A DNA stretch of 64,000 bases, from positions 1 to 64,000 of the forward strand of contig NZ_PPRG01000003.1 in the NCBI RefSeq assembly GCF_002902625.1, written 5' to 3'. Positions 18,836 through 28,129 of this stretch are shown one piece after another. A program made the position numbers and the translations under genes. How positions within the stretch are numbered: the first letter of the stretch is position 1; every line of letters begins with the position of its first letter. Below the pieces are notes generated by a model. That model did not search any database, had not been told where the DNA came from, and saw nothing but the letters and a program-made list of their open reading frames with translations. This stretch comes from Staphylococcus devriesei. GTDB lineage: Bacteria; Bacillota; Bacilli; Staphylococcales; Staphylococcaceae.

Positions 18836-18845
18836 AAATTATACG

Positions 18846-19022
18846 TTATCGTTTATTTTCTTTAGACGAGATAGACTTATAAACCATATAACCACTATTA
18901 ATTACCATCAAAATAGCGATAATAGTTAAAACCCATGTGGATAAATTAGCCATATTATAAATGATTAACATGACCAATAATATAATGTTTATGATATTAG
19001 CGATTATCATCTTCTGGTCCAT
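18846..19022 (-). CDS. Small two-helix membrane protein
   Basis: 58 residues from the ATG at 19022 (GAGGTG at eight bases; an upstream in-frame start lies over the ribosome site). Two hydrophobic segments (residues about 5-22 and 28-48) and a basic tail (SSKENKR). No family recognised. It sits beyond the TetR terminator on the opposite strand. Confidence 0.6.
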   Translation of the reverse strand: MDQKMIIANIINIILLVMLIIYNMANLSTWVLTIIAILMVINSGYMVYKSISSKENKR

Positions 19023-19206
19023 TAATATCACCTCATTACTCCCTTACCCTAATCAATGTCTTCATATTTATAGGATAAATAATACAGTGATTATCCCCTC
19101 TCTAGCTACTCTTATTTTTTAACTCATTATCTATATAAGACCACGTTATTTACGAAGTAGTGTTAGGCATCTTCAAGTAATTACTTTCAAATTTTCATTC
19201 CTATCT

Positions 19207-20390
19207 TTATCTTATTTCATTTTTTCTACGTGGTAAGAATAAAACAATAGCAATAGCAATAATACCTATTACTGCAATCACATTAAACTGTACAGTAAAG
19301 CTATTAATATTGTTTAGCACAATACTTAAAATTGGCGCTATAGCCGTACCTAAAAATAGAATAAATGTATTTACTGATAGGAAGAAACCCTGATTACCAT
19401 TAACAGTTAAACCAACTTTAGAAATTGTTGAAGGTATAGCAAAAGCAATACCCCCTACAAACGTTACACTCCATATGATAAGTAAAATAATATTCGTAGT
19501 GATAGACATTAAAATGAGTGATACTGTACTTACTATTAAGGCTCCTAGAATAATATTTTTAACTCCTGTACGATCACTAATTCGCCCAGCAATAAGCGAT
19601 AATAGCATACCAATTATTCCAAACAATTTTGCATTAATTGCAGTTGTGTCATTTCCACCAATAATATCTGAAGTAATGTAATTATTAAATACCGTGTACA
19701 TACTAATAAACATTGTAAGTAGTGTTAAAGATACGCCATAACATAGTAATACTGCTTTATTTGTTCTAAAATCACTAAAATTATTAAAGAAACGTAATAG
19801 CTTAATTTGTGGATTTTTAATTGGACTTTCTGGGATGTTTTTATAAATAACGAATGCTAGTAAGATATAAAGAATGGTAAGCGTAAAGTAGACTACATGC
19901 CAATTTGAAAAACTAACAATAATTTCACTTAAATTCTGACCGATAATACCAGATAGCATGAAGCTCGTACTAATAAAGCTAATCGCCGTCATACGTTTAA
20001 CTGGAGAATATGTTTCTGTCACATAAGTAATTGAAATTGGTGAAAGGCTGCCGCAAACACACCTTGAATTGCACGTAAAATGACTAGTAGCATAAATGAA
20101 TGAATAAACCCTATTATTAAACAAATAATAATTAGTCCACTAACACCAAATAGGATGGTGCGAATACGACTGAACTTTTCTGATATAGTACCGTAGAATA
20201 AACAACTTACTGAGTAGGTAATCGAGAAGGCAACCCCGTTTAACGTAGCGATAGATGGTGGAATCCTGAAGTCTTTAGCGAATTCTGCAGTTAATGGTAT
20301 AGCTGTATATAAACTGCTCATAACAATAATTCCTGCGATAAAGAATATCGTTGTTATTTTATTATAATTCATTGGTTTTTGAATAGACAT
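19207..20390 (-). pseudogene. MFS transporter, frameshifted
   Basis: A 12-segment major facilitator of about 394 residues (YnfM/arabinose-efflux type) in two frames. The first 119 residues, from the ATG at 20390, end in RAIQGVFAAAF. The next frame continues as SPISITYVTETYSPVKRM. Adding one T to the TTT run (AAA at 20043-20045 on the plus strand) joins them exactly. Both halves otherwise read well, including the loop 2-3 motif GTISEKFSRIRT. The substrate is unknown. It is divergent from the luciferase-like gene. The loss is either a recent mutation or a homopolymer error. Confidence 0.8.
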
Positions 20391-20598
20391 TGTTATTACC
20401 CTTTCATAAAGTTTTTCACAACATTTATATTATGCCACGATATTTAACTTTTCTAAAGACTGTTTGAAATTTACAAAATACTTTTAAAGTTCATATATTT
20501 GCGTTAACTCTTAATATATCCCCAATTAGATCCCAATACATAAAAAATAAAAAACCTACATTTTCAAAAATAAATATCTCTAATTCGAAACATTTCTA

Positions 20599-20646
20599 TT
20601 GACTAACCTTTAAAATAGGCATACAATTCAAGTATAAAATTTATAC
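20599..20646 (+). promoter_or_regulatory. Promoter and palindrome of the luciferase-like gene
   Basis: TTGACT (20599-20604), a 17-base spacer and TACAAT (20622-20627). A 7-1-7 palindrome, GTATAAA-A-TTTATAC (20632-20646), falls at the expected transcription start and could be an operator. Confidence 0.6.
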
Positions 20647-20663
20647 CAATAGGAGGTGGCGTG

Positions 20664-21716
20664 TTGAAAATAGAATTAGGATTGACTTCATTTGCGGATA
20701 ATGGAAACATTTATATGCCCGATGGTAAACAAGAAGCAGTATCTAATGCTCAAAGAATTCGCGATATAGTTGAAGAAATTGAATTGGCTGACCAATTAGG
20801 GTTAGACATTTACGGATTAGGTGAGCATCACCGAGAAGATTACGCAGTTTCAGACCCTGTGACTGTATTAGCTGCTGCAGCTGGCCGTACTACAAATATT
20901 AAGTTATCTTCAGCGGTAACAGTCTTATCCTCTGATGATCCTGTGCGTGTCTATCAACGTTTCTCAACATTAGATGCAGTATCTAATGGACGTGCTGAAA
21001 TAATGATTGGTCGAGGGTCATTCATCGAATCTTTCCCATTATTCGGTTATAATTTAGATGACTACGAAGATTTATTTAATGAAAAGTTACAATTACTCTT
21101 ACATATTAATGAACATGAAGTAGTCAGTTGGGATGGTAAATTGAGACCAAGTTTTGAAGCGACAGGAATTTATCCGCGTGTAGAACATGGTAAATTACCT
21201 ATTTCAATTGCGACTGGTGGCACACCTGAATCTTCATTAAGAGCTGGTGCCTTTGGATTACCAATTACGTATGCGATTATTGGCGGTAATCCTAGACGAT
21301 TTACACGTAATATTGAAATTTATAAATCCGTGGCAGAATCATATGGCCATAATCCTGATGAATTGCCAGTCTCTGTACATTCTTGGGGTTACGTAGCTGA
21401 AACAGATGAACAAGCTAAGAAAGAGTACTTCCCTTCTTTAAAAGCACATCATGATATTTTAGGTCGCGAACGTGGTTGGCCTGAATTTGATGAAAATATG
21501 TTTGAAAGAGAAATAGGAAGTAATGGTGCAATCTACCTTGGCAGTCCCGAAACGGTTGCCCAAAAGATTATTGAGACGGTAGAAACATTAGGACTTAACC
21601 GCTTCATGATTCATACCCCTGTAGGCTCTATGCCTCATGACTATGTAATGAAGTCAATTCGTCTATTTGGCGAACGCGTTAAACCTATTGTTGATAAATA
21701 TTTTGAAAACAAATAA
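20664..21716 (+). CDS. Luciferase-like flavin monooxygenase (LLM class)
   Basis: 350 residues from the TTG at 20664, seven bases after AGGAGG; a GTG three bases earlier is too close. The protein has the (beta/alpha)8 bacterial-luciferase fold of LLM oxidoreductases: GLGEHHREDYAVSDP near residue 55, RVYQRFSTLDAVSNGRAEIMIGRGSF around 95-120 and PISIATGGTPESS for flavin contact. Such enzymes use FMNH2 or F420; staphylococci lack F420, so FMN is expected. The natural substrate is unknown. The next gene follows after 18 bases, probably in one transcript. Confidence 0.82.
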   Translation: MKIELGLTSFADNGNIYMPDGKQEAVSNAQRIRDIVEEIELADQLGLDIYGLGEHHREDYAVSDPVTVLAAAAGRTTNIKLSSAVTVLSSDDPVRVYQRFSTLDAVSNGRAEIMIGRGSFIESFPLFGYNLDDYEDLFNEKLQLLLHINEHEVVSWDGKLRPSFEATGIYPRVEHGKLPISIATGGTPESSLRAGAFGLPITYAIIGGNPRRFTRNIEIYKSVAESYGHNPDELPVSVHSWGYVAETDEQAKKEYFPSLKAHHDILGRERGWPEFDENMFEREIGSNGAIYLGSPETVAQKIIETVETLGLNRFMIHTPVGSMPHDYVMKSIRLFGERVKPIVDKYFENK

Positions 21717-21734
21717 AAAGGAGATTTTTAAATT

Positions 21735-22094
21735 ATGATTTTACGTTATGCTGCAAACTTAAAACTTGCTAAAGAATTATACACTGCTTCAAAACCAAAA
21801 CTTAAAGGTGACCAAGAAATGAAAGAAACTTTCACAAATGTATTTGGTTTACCTGAAAACTCAGTTAAATTAGCTGGCTCATTAGAAGCTGCTGCCGCTG
21901 CTTTCTACGCAGTTAGTTTCTTAAACAAAAACTTATCTCGTTTAGGTTCAATCACTACTTTCGGTGTATTAGGCGTTGCTGCTTACAAACATTTCGAAGC
22001 TGGTCACGGTAAAGAAGGCGCGCAACATGCGTTAGACTTATTAGGCTTAGCTGCGTTAAGTTTCGCTGATACTTTTGATTGTGACAATAAATAA
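21735..22094 (+). CDS. Small membrane-associated protein, DoxX-like
   Basis: 119 residues; ATG 13 bases after AAAAGGAG. Hydrophobic, Ala-rich segments at about residues 45-60, 68-83 and 95-110 alternate with short charged loops, resembling the DoxX/DUF4267 group, but the match is weak. Codons are strongly biased to the optimal set (TTA, GCT, GGT), which suggests high expression. It follows the monooxygenase in one unit, so it may take part in the same redox process. Confidence 0.6.
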   Translation: MILRYAANLKLAKELYTASKPKLKGDQEMKETFTNVFGLPENSVKLAGSLEAAAAAFYAVSFLNKNLSRLGSITTFGVLGVAAYKHFEAGHGKEGAQHALDLLGLAALSFADTFDCDNK

Positions 22095-22100
22095 TTTAAA

Positions 22101-22143
22101 AAGAGAGGTTGGGCATTTATTAGAATGTTCCAACCTCTTTTTT
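22101..22143 (+). terminator. Terminator of the luciferase-like operon
   Basis: GAGGTTGGGCA pairs with GTTCCAACCTC, followed by TTTTTT. Confidence 0.85.
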
Positions 22144-22177
22144 CATACCTTATTTCTGATGAAAGTCATATCTTGTT

Positions 22178-22654
22178 TTATAAATATTTAGTTAGTATGT
22201 CCGAACGAATATGACAATAACTGATATCTTCTGGCGATTTATCTAATCTGTCTTGATGTTCTTCGGCACTTTTAACATAATTGTTTAATGGTAAGACCTC
22301 GACCGCAATGCGTTCTTTATCTTCTCGGTTGTTAATAAAGTCCTGTGCTTCTTGAAGATGCTTATCGTCTTCACTATAAATACCTGTGCGATATTTAGGA
22401 CCTTCGTCGACGCCCTGTTTATTCACACTATAAGGGTCTATTATTTCGAACAGATAGTTCATTAAGTCAGTAATAGTGATACGTTTGGGCTCAAATACAG
22501 TTTTTACACATTCTGCATAACCATCATAGTCGCCATCTAGTTGACTTGTAGTTCCATTCGCACGTCCTGCTTCAGTTGAAATTACGCCAGGCAGTGTCTT
22601 AATAAATGCTTGAGCACCCCATAAACATCCCCCTGCAATATAAACTGTTTCCAT
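22178..22654 (-). CDS. msrA: Peptide methionine-S-sulfoxide reductase
   Basis: 158 residues from the ATG at 22654 (AAGGAAGTGA site). It reduces methionine-S-sulfoxide in oxidised proteins. The catalytic cysteine lies in GGCLWGAQAF near residue 10; most MsrA proteins have GCFWG, so the Phe is Leu here. Further family features are YDGYAECVKTVFEP, IDPYSVNKQGVDEGPKYRTGIY and AEEHQDRLDK. It is a little short (usual about 170 residues), with no C-terminal resolving-cysteine extension. It stands alone. Confidence 0.85.
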   Translation of the reverse strand: METVYIAGGCLWGAQAFIKTLPGVISTEAGRANGTTSQLDGDYDGYAECVKTVFEPKRITITDLMNYLFEIIDPYSVNKQGVDEGPKYRTGIYSEDDKHLQEAQDFINNREDKERIAVEVLPLNNYVKSAEEHQDRLDKSPEDISYCHIRSDILTKYL

Positions 22655-22712
22655 CAATATCACTTCCTTTTCTCTAAATTATACATAAAAGAAATAAAGT
22701 GATGGATTATTT

Positions 22713-23744
22713 TTAAGCGGCATTATCTTCTGAGTTGGCATCTTCTTCATCTGAAGATGATTCTGCACTTTCGGCTTCTTCTTCAGCTTGTTCTTCTTGT
22801 TCGGCTTTAGCTTCTTCCTCGGCTTGTTGTTTTTCGTACTCTGCTTCTTCTTCAGCTTGTTCTTTTTCAAACTCTGCTTCTTCTTTTGCTTGTTGTCTCT
22901 CATATTCTGCTTCTTCTTTAGCAGCCTGTTTTTCGTACTTTTCTTCTTCTTTTTCATACAATGCTTCTACACGTGCTTCTAATTGGTCATATTCGATTTC
23001 TAACACATCTTTTGATACATGATTCATCTTTTCACCATCAGTAAGAGAATTATATTCATCAACCAAGTCATTATACATAGAAGCTGGGTATGTCACACCT
23101 TCATCCTCTTCTTCAGCATCTGTTGAGTCGTCGTCTGTTGCTGAGTCGTCAGAATCATTTGTTGATGTATTCTCCTCCCTAGCTGAGCTATTACCTGAAG
23201 TACTATTGTTTTCATCTGAATTGCTAATGTCAGATTTATTAATAACCCATTTTGCTCTTACTTTATTAAAATTTGGTATTGCATCTAGTTCTAAAGTATA
23301 GTTATCACTATCTGGAACGTCATAAGTGATATAACCTGAAGCTGTATTGTTATGATTCAATTGATGGCTAAATCCTTCATGCATGTCATCACTACTATAC
23401 CACTCTTCATAGTTCTCATTATTCACTTTCATTCCAAAATCAGTATTATCTATTAATACTTGATCATCATTATTATTTTTAAATTTAATATAGACTCTTA
23501 ACGCTTTACCATTTTTTGGTGCACTAAACTCATCGTAACTATTAATGAATTCTGCTTTTACGACCTTAATATCAATACCGTCTGCTTCAACAACTTGCCC
23601 CATTTTAAAAGACTTCATCTTATCTGTCGCTTTGGCTTTACTGTTTTTCTCTGAATTTTCATCGGAATCTTGATTATTCTCACCGAGAGAACAACCTACT
23701 AATAAAAATAAAAACATAATACATATAAAAAATAACCTTTTCAT
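22713..23744 (-). CDS. DUF4352-type lipoprotein with hendecad coiled coil
   Basis: 343 residues; ATG after AGGAGG. A lipoprotein signal ends LLVGC with Cys18. Residues about 48-170 look like a DUF4352 immunoglobulin-like domain (FKMGQVVEADGIDIKVVKAEF, LRVYIKFKNNNDD). Residues 175-215 are Ser/Asp/Glu-rich. Residues about 268-323 are five consecutive 11-residue repeats of the type EYEKQQAEEEA, followed by an acidic tail. It should sit on the outer face of the membrane. Similar domains occur in proteins exported near type VII and in telomerase-like misannotations; function unknown. Confidence 0.75.
   Translation of the reverse strand: MKRLFFICIMFLFLLVGCSLGENNQDSDENSEKNSKAKATDKMKSFKMGQVVEADGIDIKVVKAEFINSYDEFSAPKNGKALRVYIKFKNNNDDQVLIDNTDFGMKVNNENYEEWYSSDDMHEGFSHQLNHNNTASGYITYDVPDSDNYTLELDAIPNFNKVRAKWVINKSDISNSDENNSTSGNSSAREENTSTNDSDDSATDDDSTDAEEEDEGVTYPASMYNDLVDEYNSLTDGEKMNHVSKDVLEIEYDQLEARVEALYEKEEEKYEKQAAKEEAEYERQQAKEEAEFEKEQAEEEAEYEKQQAEEEAKAEQEEQAEEEAESAESSSDEEDANSEDNAA
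22773..22937 (-). repeat. 33-base tandem repeats encoding 11-residue units
   Basis: Five in-frame units within the lipoprotein gene (consensus Y-E-K-Q-Q-A-E-E-E-A-E). The 11-residue period is that of a hendecad, right-handed coiled coil rather than the common 7-residue form. Confidence 0.75.
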
Positions 23745-23913
23745 ATTGACCTCCTAGTTTTATTTGTAAATCGAAAAAGATATAATTCACACATATAATT
23801 CTATATCCAAAAAACTTAAATGCAATATATTTTCGTAATAAAATTAATATTGTAAGACAATTTAATTTTTAATAAAAAAGCAATATTTAAAATTCGATTT
23901 TATGGTTAACGAT

Positions 23914-23929
23914 TATTTTCCGGAAAATA
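23914..23929. promoter_or_regulatory. 16-base perfect palindrome
   Basis: TATTTTCC-GGAAAATA, 62 bases before the DUF6440 start and about 170 bases from the lipoprotein start on the other strand. It resembles half of a CodY box but has the wrong centre. The binding protein is unknown. Confidence 0.35.
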
Positions 23930-23990
23930 CAGACTCCAATAAGTTTACTTTCAAGGATTTGATGATATATATCTAGTAAGGAGGGTGCTT

Positions 23991-24218
23991 ATGTTTGGCA
24001 ATAAAGAAAAAGAATATAACAGATTTTTAGTTGAAAAAGTTGGAGGAAATGGTTCTACAAGATGCTATATTTTAACGGATAAAAAGACAGGTATTCAATA
24101 CTTATCAACTTGGATAAGTACAGGTGGTGGAATCACACCGTTATTAGATGAAAATGGCAATATTACCAAAGTAGATGTAAGTAACTTAGATGAAGAGGGA
24201 AGTAAGATTATAATATAA
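23991..24218 (+). CDS. DUF6440-type small protein
   Basis: 75 residues from the ATG at 23991 with AAGGAGG five bases upstream. The composition RFLVEKVGG...CYILTDKKTGIQYLS...GGGITPLLDENGN matches small proteins annotated as DUF6440, which are soluble and of unknown function. It is a single gene between a lipoprotein gene on the other strand and the phn region. Confidence 0.65.
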   Translation: MFGNKEKEYNRFLVEKVGGNGSTRCYILTDKKTGIQYLSTWISTGGGITPLLDENGNITKVDVSNLDEEGSKIII

Positions 24219-24221
24219 ACA

Positions 24222-24283
24222 AGAGGCAAGGCATCAATAGTTTATACTCTAAAAGCTAATTAATGTGTCTTACCTCTCGTCCT
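24222..24283. terminator. Bidirectional terminator between DUF6440 gene and phn copy A
   Basis: AAGAGGCAAGGCATC pairs, with G-U pairs, with GTGTCTTACCTCTC; large loop. Confidence 0.5.
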
Positions 24284-24290
24284 AAAAATA

Positions 24291-25118
24291 TTAAACAATG
24301 CGTTTACGTAGCGCGCCCAAAATTAAGTCTACGATAGCAACCATAATAACTAAGCCAATTAAAATAATACCTACACGGTCCCAAGAACGTGTTTGTAGCG
24401 CAAAGATTAATGGTGTACCAATTCCCCCGGCGCCAATCAGACCTAAAATAGAAGCTGAACGAAGATTTAATTCAAAACGATATAAAATAAGCGATAAAAA
24501 TGATGGTAGTATTTGGGGAATAACCGCAAACACTAGTGTTTTTGTCTTATTGGCTCCACTTGCTTTTAATGATTCTACTGCAGTGAAATCTAGACTTTCA
24601 ATATCCTCAACAAATAATTTACCTAACATACCAACTGAATGAATTCCTAAAGCTAACACTCCTGAAAACGAGCCTGGCCCTACTGCTTTAATAAAGATGA
24701 GCGCCATGATTATTTCTGGAAAAACACGAATTACACTTAACATAAACTTTGTTATCCCGCTAATTGAACGTACTTTAATCAAATTAGGCGCCCCTAAAAA
24801 TGCGAACGGTATACATATAATAGCAGCAATAAATGTACCAATGACTGCGATAGCAAACGTTTCTAGTAAGCCACGTAATAAATCCTCGCCTTCTGGAATG
24901 TATACATAACCCCAATCAGGATGAAATAACCCGTAGAAAATTGAGTTTAAAATTTCTAAAGATTTAGATTTTAAATGTAATAAAGGCATGCCTGAAAATC
25001 CCCAAGCAATAACAATGATAACAACAAGTGTAATAGCCTAATTTTTAATTATTTTTCTTTTATTACTTTTTACTTTTAAAAGGTATTTACGTTCTAAATT
25101 TTGCAGATCTTGTGTCAT
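24291..25118 (-). pseudogene. phnE: Phosphonate-type ABC permease PhnE2, copy A, with nonsense codon
   Basis: The intact copy B shows a 275-residue permease. Copy A can be read over the same length from the ATG at 25118, but codon 27 (25038-25040) is TAG where copy B has TGG (KNW in B, KN-stop in A). After the stop the frame continues without a fault to the same end. Reinitiation at the ATG behind GGGGATTTTCAGGC would yield 232 residues lacking the first membrane segment. The start overlaps the phnE1-A stop as ATGA. The binding-protein-dependent permease signature is intact (ESLKASGANKTKTLVFAVIPQ). Confidence 0.85.
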
Positions 25119-25915
25119 ATCAATCGTTCCCTCACTTTCGAACTCACATAGTCAATTACGACTACAATAACAAGCGTGAATAAAATAATCATTGCCGTTT
25201 TAGAATATAGGAATAGTCCTAACGTTGAATCATAGAAGAGACCAATACCACCTGCTCCTACTAATCCTAATACTGCAGATGCACGAATATTAATTTCGAA
25301 AGAGAATAATACATAAGATAAGAATATTGAAACGGTTTGTGGAATAACACCAAACATAATCCATTTTATTTTATTTGCGCCTACTGCTGTCATAGCTTCC
25401 ATAGGTCCTGGATCGATTGTTTCAAGTGATTCATAGAATAATTTAGCTATGATTGATATTGATAAAACAAATAATGCTAATACCCCTGGTACTTGTCCGA
25501 TTCCAAATATTGCTACAAATATTGATGCTAATAATAAATCAGGAATAGTTCGTAGTATATTTAATAAAAAACGTGCTGGAATTGTAATCCATTTCGTTTT
25601 AATAATATTACTCGCACAAATTAATGAAATGGGAATCGAAGCAATCGCACCTAGAGACGTTCCTACAATAGCCGCTCGAATCGTGTCTAACATTGGTTGT
25701 AAAATTATATGTATATAAGACCAATCCGGCGGCACCATTTGTACAAAGAAATTACCAATCTGCGGAAGCCCAACCATTAAGTCACTAATGCTAAATCCAG
25801 TATATAAAAAGCTCCATACTACTAGTACCATAACTAGTAGCACAGTAAAGCTCGTTTTAAGTGACAACTTCTTATTTAAATATTGATCATATTTGCTTGT
25901 TGTAGGTATTGCCAT
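25115..25915 (-). CDS. phnE: Phosphonate-type ABC permease PhnE1, copy A
   Basis: 266 residues with about six membrane segments and the EAA loop (AMTAVGANKIKWIMFGVIPQ) that docks on the ATPase. It forms half of the channel for a phosphonate or phosphite importer. This is the only intact PhnE1 in the window, since copy B is frameshifted. It starts one base after the phnC-A stop, and its TGA overlaps the ATG of phnE2-A, so translation is coupled. Confidence 0.88.
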   Translation of the reverse strand: MAIPTTSKYDQYLNKKLSLKTSFTVLLVMVLVVWSFLYTGFSISDLMVGLPQIGNFFVQMVPPDWSYIHIILQPMLDTIRAAIVGTSLGAIASIPISLICASNIIKTKWITIPARFLLNILRTIPDLLLASIFVAIFGIGQVPGVLALFVLSISIIAKLFYESLETIDPGPMEAMTAVGANKIKWIMFGVIPQTVSIFLSYVLFSFEINIRASAVLGLVGAGGIGLFYDSTLGLFLYSKTAMIILFTLVIVVVIDYVSSKVRERLI

Positions 25916-25916
25916 A

Positions 25917-26690
25917 TTAATCCACCCCTAGTTTTTCATCAGCTTTAAGCTCACGACCATAAATATCATTAAACACTTCTTCTGTCGCTTCACTTGCTGG
26001 TCCATCATAAACTAACTCACCGTCGCGTAAGCCTATAATCCGAGTTCCATATTCAAGTGCTAAATCGACAAAGTGTAAATTAATTAAAATTGTAATGCCT
26101 AACTCTTCGTTAATTCGTTTTAAGTCATCCATAACTTGCTTTGTTGTTAAAGGGTCTAATGATGCCACAGGCTCGTCGGCTAGAATAATTGAAGGTTCTT
26201 GGGCTAAAGCGCGTGCAATAGAAATACGTTGTTGTTGTCCTCCTGATAATTCATCTGAACGTTGATTACACTTATCTAATATATTTACTCGATCTAATGC
26301 ATGCATTGCTTTGATTTTATCTTCTTTTGGAAAAAGTCCTAACACCATTTTCCAAGTTGGGTGATAGCCGACGCGTCCACTTAATACATTGCGTAGAACT
26401 GAAGAGCGTTTTACTAAATTAAAATGTTGAGAAATCATACCGATGTTACGGCGCATAAGTAATAAATCCTTACCTGACGCTTTTGCGATGGATTTACCTT
26501 CGATAATAATATCGCCAGATGTAACATCATGTAATCTATTCACTGATCTTAATAAGGTAGACTTACCAGCACCAGACAGTCCAACGATGACTGCAAAGTC
26601 TCCTTTTTCAATATTTAAATTTATATTTTTTAATCCTACGTGCCCATTGGGATAAATCTTATTGACCTCTTTAAACTCAATTTGACTCAT
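25917..26690 (-). CDS. phnC: Phosphonate-type ABC ATPase PhnC, copy A
   Basis: 257 residues from the ATG at 26690 (AAGGGTG at the right distance; an upstream in-frame start would add 14 residues that cross the ribosome site). Walker A GLSGAGKS near residue 35, signature LSGGQQQR, Walker B ILADEP and a switch histidine in INLHFVD, as in PhnC proteins. It drives uptake through PhnE1/PhnE2. Close to the copy B ATPase at 29758-30531, and both are intact. Confidence 0.9.
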   Translation of the reverse strand: MSQIEFKEVNKIYPNGHVGLKNINLNIEKGDFAVIVGLSGAGKSTLLRSVNRLHDVTSGDIIIEGKSIAKASGKDLLLMRRNIGMISQHFNLVKRSSVLRNVLSGRVGYHPTWKMVLGLFPKEDKIKAMHALDRVNILDKCNQRSDELSGGQQQRISIARALAQEPSIILADEPVASLDPLTTKQVMDDLKRINEELGITILINLHFVDLALEYGTRIIGLRDGELVYDGPASEATEEVFNDIYGRELKADEKLGVD

Positions 26691-26713
26691 TATTAACACC
26701 CTTCTTTTACACA

Positions 26714-26845
26714 AAGAAAGAGGTCTGGACATTCAATTGAAAGATGGGTCCAAACACTTACTTTGAAATGCCGTTAACCGGTTTCAAACATTTATGTATT
26801 TCATGCCCTAAACTCTCAATATTTATATGTCCTAGCCTCTTTCTA
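26714..26845 (-). terminator. Hairpin between phnD and phnC, copy A (attenuator)
   Basis: On the minus strand AGAAAGAGGCTAGGACA pairs with the TGTCCAGACCTCTTTCT end, enclosing an inner TTTGAAA/TTTCAAA stem. Copy B has the same hairpin at the same place. It would cut most transcripts after phnD, giving more binding protein than channel. Confidence 0.6.
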
Positions 26846-26902
26846 TATCGCTTATTTAATTGTGCTTGAAACAGCTTTTATTTAAGTAATAAACAAGTCA
26901 CT

Positions 26903-27856
26903 TTATTTCATATCTTGAACTTGTTTTTCATATTTTCTAACTATATCAAAATCAGAATCTTGTGCTTCTACATAACTTTCATGACCATATATTTCACTAA
27001 TAATGTCGTGACCTTCTTTTGTTTTAGCTAAATTTTTAAATGCTTGTTTTAATTTCTCTTGGAAATCTTTATTCATATCTGAACGTACTGAAATCGTATC
27101 ATTTGGGATTGGTTCAGTTATTTTAAGGATTTTAGTATCTTTAAATACATTAGGTTCATCTTTCTTCACTAAATTACGTGCATCTTGATAAACTGCTGTT
27201 GCGTCAACGTCTCCATTTAACAATGAAATAACTGCTTGGTCATGACCTTTAACGTTGATAACTTTCATATCTTTAGTTAAATCAATATTCGCTTCTTCTT
27301 TAAGTGTTGCTGCTGGGAAAGTATAACCTGATGTTGAAGTTACTTCTTGTAATGCAATTTTTTTATTTTTTAAATCTTTTAAGCTATTAATACCTGAATC
27401 TTTTTTCACTAAAATTTCTGACTTATAATTCTTCACAAGCTCTTTAGACTCAGATCCATCTAAATTAACCCCATAACGTTGAGCTATAAGTAATAAATCT
27501 GCTATTTTTTGATCGTGTGCTAATGTGTAAGCTGTTGGAGGTAAGAAACCAACATCTACTTGTTTAGATTTCATCACTTCCACAATAGTATTGTAGTTTG
27601 TTGATACTGATACTTTAACTGGAATATTTAACTCTTTAGATAATATTTTTTCAAGTGGCTTAGCTTTTGCTTCTAATGTGCCGGCGTTCTGAGATGGTAC
27701 GAATTGAACTTTTAATTCTTTAGGCGTATAGCCATCTTTGCCTGAACCACTGTCAGAACTATTATCTTTGCTACTTAAAGAACTATTATTTCCACAAGCT
27801 GTCGCAAAAATAAGGGTTGCCATAGCCATTACTAAAAGATAAGTGATTTTTTTCAT
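26903..27856 (-). CDS. phnD: Phosphonate-type ABC substrate-binding lipoprotein PhnD, copy A
   Basis: 317 residues. A lipoprotein signal ends FATAC (Cys21), followed by a Ser/Asp-rich linker and the PhnD fold: LKVQFVPSQNAGTLEAKAKPL, VDVGFLPPTAYTLAH, INVKGHDQAVISLLNGDVDATAVYQDARN. It captures phosphonate, phosphite or a related anion outside the membrane. It heads the operon D-C-E1-E2. This is the intact PhnD; copy B carries a frameshift. The ligand cannot be assigned from sequence alone. No C-P lyase or phosphonatase genes are near. Confidence 0.88.
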   Translation of the reverse strand: MKKITYLLVMAMATLIFATACGNNSSLSSKDNSSDSGSGKDGYTPKELKVQFVPSQNAGTLEAKAKPLEKILSKELNIPVKVSVSTNYNTIVEVMKSKQVDVGFLPPTAYTLAHDQKIADLLLIAQRYGVNLDGSESKELVKNYKSEILVKKDSGINSLKDLKNKKIALQEVTSTSGYTFPAATLKEEANIDLTKDMKVINVKGHDQAVISLLNGDVDATAVYQDARNLVKKDEPNVFKDTKILKITEPIPNDTISVRSDMNKDFQEKLKQAFKNLAKTKEGHDIISEIYGHESYVEAQDSDFDIVRKYEKQVQDMK

Positions 27857-28053
27857 TGCATAATGCCCCGGTTCAATATGAAAAGTCTTCTATGGTGTCA
27901 AATCACTCGACAATATAAGAGTATCACAATATAGACATAAATAGTATTTAATAATCAATGAATTTTATATTTATTTTATACAGTATTAACGCTATCTTGT
28001 TAAAATAGTTAAGGGAGAAGTTTACAGAAATGAAGGGAAAAAGCTAGAGAAAA

Positions 28054-28088
28054 CCCCAATATTAGAATTTAATTGTCTAATATTGGGG
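28054..28088 (-). terminator. Terminator of phn copy B
   Basis: A perfect 13-base stem (CCCCAATATTAGA and its complement) followed on the minus strand by TTTTCT. Confidence 0.85.
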
Positions 28089-28129
28089 GATATATATTAT
28101 TAATTTTCTTAAAAATTATGTTCAAAAGC

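Noticed and set aside
22679-22982. Frames opposite and in shift with the lipoprotein repeats
   Set aside because: Products of the 33-base repeat in other frames (poly-Lys or poly-Ser), not genes.
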